Assembly (NCBI GenBank): GCA_030532815.1
Contig: JAUNKI010000015.1
Coordinates: 6,607-19,893, forward strand
Direction: 5' to 3'
Origin: Leptotrichiaceae bacterium
GTDB lineage: Bacteria; Fusobacteriota; Fusobacteriia; Fusobacteriales; Leptotrichiaceae
Length of the DNA stretch: 13,287 nt
Shown here: in pieces, positions 7,405-13,287 of the stretch
Position numbering within the stretch: position 1 is the first letter of the stretch
Layout of the letters: each line of letters starts with the position of its first letter
The notes under the pieces: generated by a model
Told to the model about the DNA's origin: nothing
Database searches by the model: none
Seen by the model: the letters and a program-made list of their open reading frames with translations, nothing else
Made by a program: the position numbers and the translations under genes

Positions 7405-8512
7405 CTATACTATACTCTGCTCCGTAATTACTTTGCCAATCCAACTTTGCAGTATGTCCTACCGGTGCCGCAAGTGCATCCCTTAAAAGTCTCGCAAGGA
7501 AATTTTTATTATTATACGACTGTCCCCCTCCTATTCTCATGGCTAGAGTGGCTGAATCCACACAATTTAAAGAAGCTGTAACTCTTGCAGACATAATTTT
7601 TTCAAAATCGTCTTTTTCTTCATTTTCTATTGCTTTTGCCGCTGTTTCCAATAGACTTTCGCTTATAAAGACATTATTGAAAAGCTGAGACAAATACAAC
7701 TGAACAGTTTCAATAGAAGCCGAATATTTGTCACCCGGATATTTTTTCAGTAAAGCATATTCCTTTGCAAATTCATAAATAATCCTGTATATACAGCTGC
7801 CAGTCCTGTCATAAAAAATGACATCGATATTTACAGGATAAATCTGATTTACTTTTTTTCTGTCTATATATACGGCATATTTATTAGACAGCTTCATATT
7901 CTCCATATACATCGGACATGAATTATTCCCCCTCATACCGAGACCCTTCCATTCACTTTCTTTAAAGGAAAGTCCTTCGACTTCATAAGATACAAGCCAA
8001 TTTGCAGGTCCTTTTTCCTTATTTATAGGAACGGAAACAAGATAATATGATGCATAATTAGCTGAAGTAACCATACTTTTAGCACCTGATATAATACTGT
8101 ACTCATCTGTTATTTTCAATTTTCAGCTGTGAATTAAAGGCATGTACTCCTGTGCCGAATTTGCTTCTTGCAAGGGTCATAATTTTTTTATTTTCAACCA
8201 TATCTTTTATAACCTGATTTTTTATTTCATCACACCCGAATGTAAGTGTAAACTTCAATGCAACATTGTACATCATATAACATAATCCTACAGTAGCATA
8301 TGCTTCTGAAAATGCACGGTTAACTTGTGCATGAGCAGCAATATCTCCGCTGTTTCCTCCAAATTCTTCAGGTACAAGAATTTTAAAAAATCCTTCTTCC
8401 GCTATTTTTTTAAATATTTCTTCAGGAAATTTCCCTGTCTTGTCAATTTCTTCTGCAAAGGGTGTATATGCTCATCAGCAAATTCCTTTGCCCATTTGTA
8501 ATAATCTTTCAC
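7405..8512 (-). pseudogene. acyl-CoA dehydrogenase, broken by multiple frameshifts
   Basis: The pieces together read as an FAD-dependent acyl-CoA dehydrogenase of about 370 residues, near the usual 380, but they lie in different frames. From the 5' end: VKDYYKWAKEFADEHIHP from GTG 8512, then FAEEIDKTGKFPEEIF onward after a shift near 8457-8462, continuing through VPEEFGG and MTLARSKFGTGVHAFNS to a stop near 8105. After a shift near 8113-8116 the reading resumes with ITDEYSIISGAKSM and GLGMRGNN. A shift near 7813-7818 puts MTGLAAVYTGL in another frame before EFAKEYALLKKYPGDK returns near 7775. AMRIGGGQSY and LLRDALAAP are intact. A last shift near 7450-7463 moves LQSWIGKVITEQ into a frame ending with TAG at 7405-7407. 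Several shifts fall at T or A runs, so either gene decay or assembly errors are possible. A further remnant (GQVIIEEK) may precede the GTG. Confidence 0.85.
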
Positions 8513-8769
8513 ACTTATTTTTCTTCAATAATAACCTGACCCGTATAATATCAGTTTTCTGAATACTGCTTTTTATTTTCAGAATATTTTTAAATTTCTA
8601 TTTTTCTTTTTACTTTCTGTGTTATATCTCAATGTGTTTAAAAAGTAAATATTAAAAACTTTAAAATAATTTGTAATTATTCAGTTTATACTATAAAAAG
8701 TAAATCTTTATACCTTTTCTAAATTAAGGCTTTTAAAAACTGTCAAATTTTATAAATATATAATTTCTG

Positions 8770-8788
8770 CTATTCAAATTTTGAATAG
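8770..8788. promoter_or_regulatory. 19-bp dyad, candidate operator of the sulfur operon
   Basis: CTATTCAA-ATT-TTGAATAG is a perfect 8-bp inverted repeat with a 3-nt centre, about 107 bp before the YeeE start codon and centred near -63 from the likely transcription start. Its core is ATTC-N7-GAAT. From memory, ArsR-family persulfide sensors (BigR/SqrR) use ATTC/GAAT-type half-sites and control YeeE and rhodanese genes, so such a regulator is a reasonable hypothesis, not a demonstration. No regulator gene is in the window. Confidence 0.45.
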
Positions 8789-8811
8789 TACATTTATTTT
8801 TACTTCTTCCC

Positions 8812-8835
8812 TATAACTTCTTTCAAAGTTATAAT
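8812..8835 (+). promoter_or_regulatory. inverted repeat overlapping a candidate -10 box
   Basis: TATAACTT (8812-8819) and AAGTTATA (8826-8833) form a perfect 8-bp inverted repeat with a 6-nt centre. Its right arm runs into TATAAT (8830-8835), a consensus -10. The -35 position is poor (TTCCCT at 17 bp), so transcription may depend on an activator or be blocked by a repressor bound here. The start would be near 8842, about 53 nt before the first gene. Confidence 0.4.
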
Positions 8836-8894
8836 TCTATCAGGAATAAAAATAAAGTCTCAATTATTTAAATACGGGAAAGGAGAAATATTAC

Positions 8895-9569
8895 GTGAAT
8901 ATAACAGAAAAAACAAATTCAGAAATACGCTCAAATAAAAAACCTTTTAAATCTCAAATTCCTACTGCATTAGTTCTGACATTTTTAGTAATAGCTTTCG
9001 GATTTTATCTGAATAATGCCAAGTTAGTGACTTACTGGATATTCGGAATAGCTTTCGGAATGATTTTGCAGCGTTCAAGATTTTGCTTCACAGCAGCTTT
9101 TCGTGATCCTGTTCTGACAGGAAGTACATCACTTACAAGAGCCGTCTTACTGGCAATTTCCATAGGAACAGTAGGATTTACGGCTATCAGCTTCGGTTCC
9201 GTACTTTCAGGCGGAAAACCTGTGGGACTGGATTCAGTGGAGCCGTTATCCGTACTTATAATTATCGGAGGGATTATTTTCGGAATAGGTATGGTTATTG
9301 CAGGAGGTTGTGCTTCGGGAACTTTAATGAGATTCGGTGAAGGCTTTGAAATGCAGTGGGTTTCCTTTATATTTTTTATACTCGGTTCTATATCAGGTGC
9401 ATGGGTAATGGGATTTTTAGAACCTATTTTCAGAAAAAAGGAATTCGCAATATATCTGCCTGATTATCTTGGATGGATAGGAGCTCTAGTCTTACAGTTT
9501 TCCATTATACTCGCTATTTATATTATAGCAGTCAAATGGCAGATTAAAAAAATAGGTTCAGGAGATTAA
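8895..9569 (+). CDS. YeeE/YedE family sulfur transporter, half-size
   Basis: Inner-membrane protein of 224 residues, about six hydrophobic segments, of the YeeE/YedE (Sulf_transp) family; characterised members pass thiosulfate or sulfane sulfur through a pore lined with conserved cysteines. Two family signatures are visible: LQRSRFCFTAAFRD with C64, and AGGCASGTLMRFGEG with C139. Full-length YeeE proteins are about 350-400 residues with a further GCN-containing half. Here that half is missing and appears instead as the separate genes at 9900 and 11935. Translation starts at GTG 8895 with AAAGGAG 8 nt upstream; no better start exists. First gene of a five-gene unit that includes TusA and a rhodanese. 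Exact substrate (thiosulfate, polysulfide, selenium compound) is not decided by the sequence. Confidence 0.88.
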   Translation: MNITEKTNSEIRSNKKPFKSQIPTALVLTFLVIAFGFYLNNAKLVTYWIFGIAFGMILQRSRFCFTAAFRDPVLTGSTSLTRAVLLAISIGTVGFTAISFGSVLSGGKPVGLDSVEPLSVLIIIGGIIFGIGMVIAGGCASGTLMRFGEGFEMQWVSFIFFILGSISGAWVMGFLEPIFRKKEFAIYLPDYLGWIGALVLQFSIILAIYIIAVKWQIKKIGSGD

Positions 9570-9653
9570 TACCAGATTTTTCGGTTTTTTAACTAAAAAG
9601 CATTAACAATATTAATTTAAAAAACATAACAAAATATTTATGGAGGTAGAACA

Positions 9654-9881
9654 ATGAAAAAATATGATTTAGACTGTTTAGGTGAAGCTTGTCCGATACC
9701 GTTGATAAAAGCTCAAAAGAAATTTGAAACTATGGAAGTGGGAGACGTACTTGTAATTAATGTCGATCATTCCTGTGCCGTTAAAAACATTCCCGAGTGG
9801 GCTGAAAAAGTGGGTTATAATGTTGAAGTGGAAGAAACTGGCGAAGGCGAATGGAATATAATAATCGAAAAAAGTAAGTAA
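9654..9881 (+). CDS. TusA-family sulfur carrier protein
   Basis: Small cytoplasmic sulfur-transfer protein of 75 residues, the usual size. It has the TusA hallmark CPIP at residues 13-16 (C13 is the expected persulfide-carrying cysteine), preceded by LDCLGEAC and followed by a helix (PLIKAQKKF). C8 and C41 are additional cysteines. A strong GGAGGT precedes the ATG. The 84-bp gap from the preceding YeeE gene holds no clear terminator, so they are probably cotranscribed. The pairing parallels E. coli tsuA-tsuB (yeeE-yeeD), in which the TusA-like partner takes up sulfur delivered by the membrane protein. That role is the best inference here, rather than tRNA thiolation, because no tus or mnm genes are nearby. 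Confidence 0.93.
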   Translation: MKKYDLDCLGEACPIPLIKAQKKFETMEVGDVLVINVDHSCAVKNIPEWAEKVGYNVEVEETGEGEWNIIIEKSK

Positions 9882-9899
9882 CTAAAGGAGAGTAGAAAA

Positions 9900-10451
9900 A
9901 TGGAACTTTTCAATAAACTCAGTCAAAATACAATTTACAGAAAATTAATGAAAACTCCTCTTTCCTATAATGCCGGTGCGGCACTTCTCGGTGTCGCAGC
10001 CATTGCTCATTTGGCAGTTTTTAACAAAGCATGGGGAGTTACAGGGACTTTTACTATCTGGGGAGCTAAAATATTTCGTATGATCGGTATTGACACTACT
10101 AAATGGGCTTATTTCGTTGCTCATTCAGGTATGGGAAAATCTATTGTAACTCCGATTTTAAAAGACGGAGGTTCTATACGGAATATAGGTATAATTGTCG
10201 GTGCGGCTTTAGCAACTTTATATGCTTCTGAATTTAAAATCAAGAAAATAAAAGGTAAAAGACAACTTTTAGGAGCTATCACAGGGGGATTTCTTATGGG
10301 ATTTGGAGCAAGGCTGGCAGCGGGTTGTAATATTGCCGCTTTATTTTCAGCTTTATCGGCACTGTCCCTTACAGGATGGTTTTTCGCCGCTTCTCTTTTA
10401 GTAGGAGCAATTATAGGAAGCAGAATACTTGTAAACGTTATTATGAAATAA
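9900..10451 (+). CDS. YeeE/YedE-like half-transporter, copy A
   Basis: Membrane protein of 183 residues corresponding to the C-terminal half of a YeeE/YedE protein. A soluble amphipathic N-terminus (1-22) is followed by hydrophobic segments near 24-42, 93-111, 122-143 and 149-178. The signature GFGARLAAGCNIAALFSALSAL is present with C143, the cysteine expected in the pore of the second YeeE half. It starts 18 nt after the TusA stop with AAAGGAG 9 nt before ATG. It probably pairs with the 224-residue protein at 8895 to rebuild a full transporter. A close copy lies at 11935 (about 140 of 183 residues identical by hand count), with the rhodanese between them. Confidence 0.85.
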   Translation: MELFNKLSQNTIYRKLMKTPLSYNAGAALLGVAAIAHLAVFNKAWGVTGTFTIWGAKIFRMIGIDTTKWAYFVAHSGMGKSIVTPILKDGGSIRNIGIIVGAALATLYASEFKIKKIKGKRQLLGAITGGFLMGFGARLAAGCNIAALFSALSALSLTGWFFAASLLVGAIIGSRILVNVIMK

Positions 10452-10513
10452 TGTTATTTTACAAATCAATAATGTAAATTATAAAAACTAACATACTGAA
10501 GGAGAAATATACA

Positions 10514-11911
10514 ATGAAATTAAAAACATTTCTTATTTTCACTACCTTTATTGCTGTTCTTGGAATTTTTACGGGATGTAACAATAATACGATCAGAGAA
10601 ATAAAAACCGATGAACTTCTAAAAATTCTTGATAATCCTGCCTATGTAATTGTCGATACAAGAGAAGACAGTTTATATAACGGATTTAAAGACGGAAAAG
10701 CTGAAAGAGGAGGTCACATTAAAAATGCAGTCCAGTTCAGCTGTGCATGGCTTAACCACATTCAGAACGATAAATTTGAAAGTTTCGCGGCAGGTAAAGG
10801 AATTACTAAAGAAAAAACTATTATATTTTATGATACCGATTTAGAAAATCTTAACTGTGTAAGTGCCGAATTTGCATCAAGAGGTTACAAAACAAAAATA
10901 TATAATGATTTTATAAATTATGCCAATACAAAGGATAATCCTATGGAATCTTTCCCAAACTTTCAGTTCAGTGTTTCTCCTAAATGGGTAAATGCTCTTT
11001 TAAAAGGTGAAAAACCTGAAACTTATAATAATGATAAATTTATATTATTTGAAGTGTCATGGGGACCTATGGAAAAGAGTAAAAGCTATGTTCAGCATAT
11101 TACAGGAGCCTATCACTTTGATACCGACTGGATAGAAAATGCCCCTGTATGGAATTTAGCTGATCCTGAAACAATGAAACAGAATTTACTGAAAAACGGT
11201 ATTACAAAAGATAAGACAGTTGTACTGTATTCAGCAGAAAATCAGCTTTCCGCTTATCGTGTATTCTGGGCTTTAAAATGGGCAGGAGTGGAAGATGTCA
11301 GAGTTCTTGACGGTAACCTTTCCACATGGATGGATGCAGGATTTCCCACTGAAACCAAAATCAATATTCCAAAACCTGAGAGTGACTTCGGTACGGTAAT
11401 TCCGGCAAATCCTCACATTAATATTCCGATGCCTGAACAGGCAATGAATATGCAGCAGAAAGAAGGATTAAAACTTATAAGTAACCGTTCATGGGATGAA
11501 TATACAGGAAAAGTGAGCGGATATGACTATATTCCGGGAAAAGGGGAGCCTAAAGGTGCTATTTGGGGATTCGCAGGTACCGACTCAAGTAATATTGCAG
11601 ACTTTTATGATCCCGACGGTACTTTACGTAATCCTAAAGAAATATTCGACCTTTGGAGAAAACAGGGTATCAGTAAAAATGATAAACTCGCATTTTACTG
11701 CGGTACAGGCTGGCGTGCAACGGTATCATGGTTTATGACTCAGCTGGCAGGCTGGAAAAACAGCTACATCTACGACGGAGGATGGAATGCATGGCAGATG
11801 GATTCAAAATTCCCCGTACAGAAAGGAGCTCCCGACAATATGCAGAAGCCCGATGCAGGAAATGATTTCGGAAAAGCCGAAGGAAAAACCGGCGGCTCAT
11901 GTAAAGCATGA
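10514..11911 (+). CDS. multi-domain rhodanese lipoprotein (sulfurtransferase)
   Basis: A 465-residue exported protein. Residues 1-21 are a lipoprotein-type signal (basic MKLK, hydrophobic core, FTG before Cys22), so the mature protein should be lipidated and face the periplasm or surface. Three rhodanese-like domains follow, about 28-140, 150-285 and 300-435. Each has a DTR/EVSWG/SNRSWDEY-type first half and a strand leading to the active-site loop. The loop is FYDTDLEN in domain 1 and YSAENQLS in domain 2 (Asp107 and Ser240 where Cys is expected), while domain 3 has YCGTGWRA with Cys396, so only the last appears catalytic. The protein ends GGSCKA, putting another cysteine (C463) three residues from the end after a flexible tail. 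It lies between two YeeE-like copies and probably delivers sulfane sulfur to them. AAGGAGA precedes the ATG. Confidence 0.9.
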   Translation: MKLKTFLIFTTFIAVLGIFTGCNNNTIREIKTDELLKILDNPAYVIVDTREDSLYNGFKDGKAERGGHIKNAVQFSCAWLNHIQNDKFESFAAGKGITKEKTIIFYDTDLENLNCVSAEFASRGYKTKIYNDFINYANTKDNPMESFPNFQFSVSPKWVNALLKGEKPETYNNDKFILFEVSWGPMEKSKSYVQHITGAYHFDTDWIENAPVWNLADPETMKQNLLKNGITKDKTVVLYSAENQLSAYRVFWALKWAGVEDVRVLDGNLSTWMDAGFPTETKINIPKPESDFGTVIPANPHINIPMPEQAMNMQQKEGLKLISNRSWDEYTGKVSGYDYIPGKGEPKGAIWGFAGTDSSNIADFYDPDGTLRNPKEIFDLWRKQGISKNDKLAFYCGTGWRATVSWFMTQLAGWKNSYIYDGGWNAWQMDSKFPVQKGAPDNMQKPDAGNDFGKAEGKTGGSCKA

Positions 11912-11934
11912 TTATACCTAAGGAGAATAGTCAA

Positions 11935-12489
11935 ATGGAATTTTTTAATAAACTAAGTCAAAACCAAACTTACAAAAAAATAATGAAAGCTCCTCTTTCA
12001 TATAATGCAGGTGCCGTTCTTCTCGGAATTACGGCAACTGCTCATCTGGCAATTTTTAAAGAGGCCTGGAGCGTTACAGGACCTTTTACTATATGGGGAG
12101 CGAAAATTTTCCGTTTTATAGGCATCGATACCACACAATGGAGTTACTTTACCGCCAATCCAGGATTGAAAAGGGCTATAGTAATTCCCGTTCTTAAAAG
12201 CGGAGGCTCCATAAGAAATATAGGTATAATTGTCGGTGCAACTTTAGCGGCTTTATATGCCTCAGAATTTAAAATCAGAAAAATAAAAGGGAAAAAGCAA
12301 CTTTTCGGAGCAATGGCAGGAGGATTTCTTATGGGTTTTGGAGCAAGATTTGCAGCAGGATGCAATATTGCTGCACTATTTTCAGCTTTATCCGCTTTAT
12401 CTCTTACAGGATGGATTTTTGCAGCTTCTCTTTTAATAGGAGCAATTATAGGAAGTAAAATATTAATAAATTTTATTATAAACGAATAA
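11935..12489 (+). CDS. YeeE/YedE-like half-transporter, copy B
   Basis: Membrane protein of 184 residues, paralogous to the one at 9900. It keeps the same N-terminus (MEFFNKLSQN), the FTIWGAKIF stretch and the GFGAR-AAGCNIAALFSALSAL signature with C143. I chose ATG at 11935, not the in-frame ATG at 11908. AAGGAG lies 9 nt before 11935 exactly as in copy A, the N-termini then align, and 11908 lies within the end of the rhodanese gene without a Shine-Dalgarno. It is the last gene of the sulfur unit, 23 nt after the rhodanese stop, and is followed by an intrinsic terminator. The 76-77% identity to copy A indicates duplication within the operon, with divergence concentrated near residues 73-89, a loop between hydrophobic segments. 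Confidence 0.85.
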   Translation: MEFFNKLSQNQTYKKIMKAPLSYNAGAVLLGITATAHLAIFKEAWSVTGPFTIWGAKIFRFIGIDTTQWSYFTANPGLKRAIVIPVLKSGGSIRNIGIIVGATLAALYASEFKIRKIKGKKQLFGAMAGGFLMGFGARFAAGCNIAALFSALSALSLTGWIFAASLLIGAIIGSKILINFIINE

Positions 12490-12532
12490 AATATGAACAA
12501 AACAGAAGAATTTTACTATACTGTTATTATTG

Positions 12533-12567
12533 AAAGAAGTTTTTTATTTTCAAAACTTCTTTTTTTA
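12533..12567 (+). terminator. intrinsic terminator of the sulfur operon
   Basis: AAAGAAGTTTT (12533-12543) and AAAACTTCTTT (12552-12562) form a perfect 11-bp stem with an 8-nt loop, followed by a run of T to 12566. It lies 44 bp after the last stop codon of the operon. Confidence 0.9.
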
Positions 12568-12626
12568 TAATTAACACGTATTTTCGGCTTATAAATCACA
12601 TTTTTCGTTGAAATTTGCTTTCTTCC

Positions 12627-12788
12627 GTGAGGGCTCATTGCCGCCCTCACACTCCTGCTATCGGCTACAAAATTTTTTATCCCTCATAAATATTCATTAT
12701 GCTTGGAAAACAGCAAACTCACTTCGCTCAGACAGCTGTTTTCCCTATCAGCATAATTTCATTTTTACTCGGAAAATTTTGAATGCCG
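12627..12788. repeat. nested inverted-repeat element, relatively GC-rich
   Basis: GTGAGGGC (12627-12634) pairs with GCCCTCAC (12643-12650) as a compact hairpin. It is followed by three nested pairs: CGGC..CAAAATTTT (12662-12676) with AAAATTTTG..GCCG (12773-12788), ATTATGCT (12696-12703) with AGCATAAT (12750-12757), and GGAAAACAGC (12705-12714) with GCTGTTTTCC (12735-12744), leaving a 20-nt loop. The element begins about 60 bp after the operon terminator. It lacks an evident protein; an open frame at 12608-12802 follows the palindromic arms and has no Shine-Dalgarno. It could be a dispersed intergenic repeat or a structured RNA. Confidence 0.7.
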
Positions 12789-12856
12789 AAGATTTACTTT
12801 AGTATCCAATCTTTGTTTTTATAATAAATAAATTTCTTAAAATGATAACTATGCTA

Positions 12857-13287
12857 TTATTCAATTAATTTATTGACATCTATCAATCTTATATACAGAA
12901 TTTTGTCATTAAAATAAGGCTTTATTTTTCTTCTTAATTCTTTTAATTCCTCTTTACTTATCCCCTCTATTTCAAAACTCAGAAACGGATATATTTCATT
13001 AAATTTCATATATTCTTCCCAATCTATTGTCTCAAGTTCTCTTTCAACACTAAAATACTCTTTGAATTTTTCCATATATTTCTTTATCCCTATTCTTACT
13101 CTCCATTGCGTTATTTCATCACGTATTTCCTCATTACATTTCTCATCTTTTACAAAATTTAAATGTCCCCCCCCCCCTATATCATCTTCTATTTCTTCAC
13201 ATATCCAAGAATTTAAAATATAAGGTTTTATCTTATATCCTGATTCGATAAATATCTTTTCTATTTCCTCAAAATTATTCCCTTTTG
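12857..13287 (-). CDS. hypothetical protein, 5' end outside the window, with poly-G tract
   Basis: The open frame runs without a stop from the right edge (13287) to TAA at 12857-12859, 142 residues, so the N-terminus is missing. I do not recognise the family. The visible part is charged and acidic, with no membrane segment: FEEIEKIFIESGYKIKPYIL, then EEIEDDIGGGGHLNF, WRVRIGIKKYMEKFKEYF and a C-terminal ELRRKIKPYFNDKILYIRLIDVN, with alternating helix- and strand-like pattern. The four glycines are encoded by an uninterrupted run of 11 G. As drawn the gene is in frame through the tract, whereas loss or gain of one G would stop translation within about 2-8 codons. An internal ATG at 13075 gives a 72-residue product but lacks a good ribosome site and would ignore the coding sequence upstream. 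Confidence 0.7.
   Translation of the reverse strand, partial: KGNNFEEIEKIFIESGYKIKPYILNSWICEEIEDDIGGGGHLNFVKDEKCNEEIRDEITQWRVRIGIKKYMEKFKEYFSVERELETIDWEEYMKFNEIYPFLSFEIEGISKEELKELRRKIKPYFNDKILYIRLIDVNKLIE
13167..13177. repeat. mononucleotide tract, 11 C on plus strand (G11 in the coding strand)
   Basis: Eleven consecutive C within a very AT-rich region, inside the partial minus-strand gene. With 10 G the following codons read GAC ATT TAA, and with 12 G they read through to a TGA about eight codons on. Only 11 G (or a multiple-of-three change) keeps the frame. This is the configuration of slipped-strand contingency loci. Confidence 0.85.

Larger units (their letters stand above)
8531..8894. 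other. control region upstream of the sulfur operon
   Basis: About 360 bp without a credible gene. Features seen: AATAATT-TGT-AATTATT at 8665-8681, a near-perfect AAAAAGTAAAT repeated at the 8639 and 8695 neighbourhoods, a minus-strand TTGACA at 8746-8741 with only a poor -10 (TTTAGA) that might once have served the dehydrogenase, a 19-bp dyad at 8770-8788, and a 22-bp dyad at 8812-8833 overlapping a TATAAT box. The last two are described separately. Confidence 0.55.

Noticed and set aside
8512..8560. Possible C-terminus of another gene (GQVIIEEK then TAA) before the dehydrogenase
   Set aside because: The frame closes again after only a few codons upstream, so it is more simply a further frameshifted remnant of the same dehydrogenase; too short to call.
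12144..12500. 118-codon minus-strand frame over the last YeeE-like gene
   Set aside because: It is antisense to a well-supported membrane protein gene; its Ala/Pro/Ile-rich sequence is the expected shadow of such a gene.
12608..12802. Open frame of 64 codons on the plus strand
   Set aside because: It runs across the arms of the nested inverted repeats, lacks a Shine-Dalgarno, and its composition follows the palindromic DNA rather than a protein family.
1..13287. CRISPR arrays, tRNA or rRNA genes, integrases or intact insertion sequences
   Set aside because: No regularly spaced repeats, cloverleaf-like sequences, rRNA signatures or transposase/integrase motifs were seen on either strand.

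Overview
The window is AT-rich, with A/T-heavy intergenic spacers, strong AAGGAG-type Shine-Dalgarno sequences and T-tailed hairpin terminators. The mixture of an anaerobic pyruvate formate-lyase system, an OPT transporter, a type III pantothenate kinase and a YeeE/TusA/rhodanese sulfur cluster fits a fermentative anaerobe, most likely a Fusobacteriota (Leptotrichia-like) chromosome. That placement is inference from composition and protein resemblance. A low-GC clostridial relative cannot be excluded by eye.

Layout. (1) 1-291 is non-coding, with two spaced inverted repeats. (2) 292-3394, minus strand: pflB followed by pflA, separated by a 57-bp imperfect hairpin element; a TTGATT-N17-TATAAT promoter lies upstream of pflB. 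(3) 3428-3910 is a divergent control region with a 14-bp perfect palindrome and a TTGACA-N17-TATCAT promoter pointing right. (4) 3911-7191, plus strand: an OPT-family transporter, coaX (type III pantothenate kinase) and a membrane-anchored alpha/beta hydrolase that overlaps coaX by 4 bp. The strong Shine-Dalgarno of coaX is 33 nt from its ATG, with an 8-bp hairpin filling the gap. (5) 7328-7365 is a convergent terminator-like hairpin. (6) 7405-8512, minus strand: an acyl-CoA dehydrogenase broken by several frameshifts. (7) 8895-12489, plus strand: a five-gene sulfur operon (half-size YeeE/YedE, TusA, a second half-size YeeE-like protein, a triple-rhodanese lipoprotein, and a close paralogue of the second YeeE-like protein), ended by a canonical terminator at 12533-12567. 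(8) 12627-12788 is a relatively GC-rich nested inverted-repeat element. (9) 12857 to the right edge, minus strand: a partial hypothetical gene carrying an 11-G tract that acts as a reading-frame switch.

How it works together. PflA installs the glycyl radical on PflB, which cleaves pyruvate to acetyl-CoA and formate; CoaX starts CoA synthesis from pantothenate. The sulfur cluster looks like an envelope sulfane-sulfur or thiosulfate capture and uptake module: a surface or periplasmic rhodanese lipoprotein, membrane YeeE-type channels with conserved cysteines, and a cytoplasmic TusA that accepts the sulfur. The most noteworthy items are the split and duplicated YeeE system with its multi-domain rhodanese, the hairpin-spaced ribosome binding site of coaX, and the poly-G switch at the right edge.
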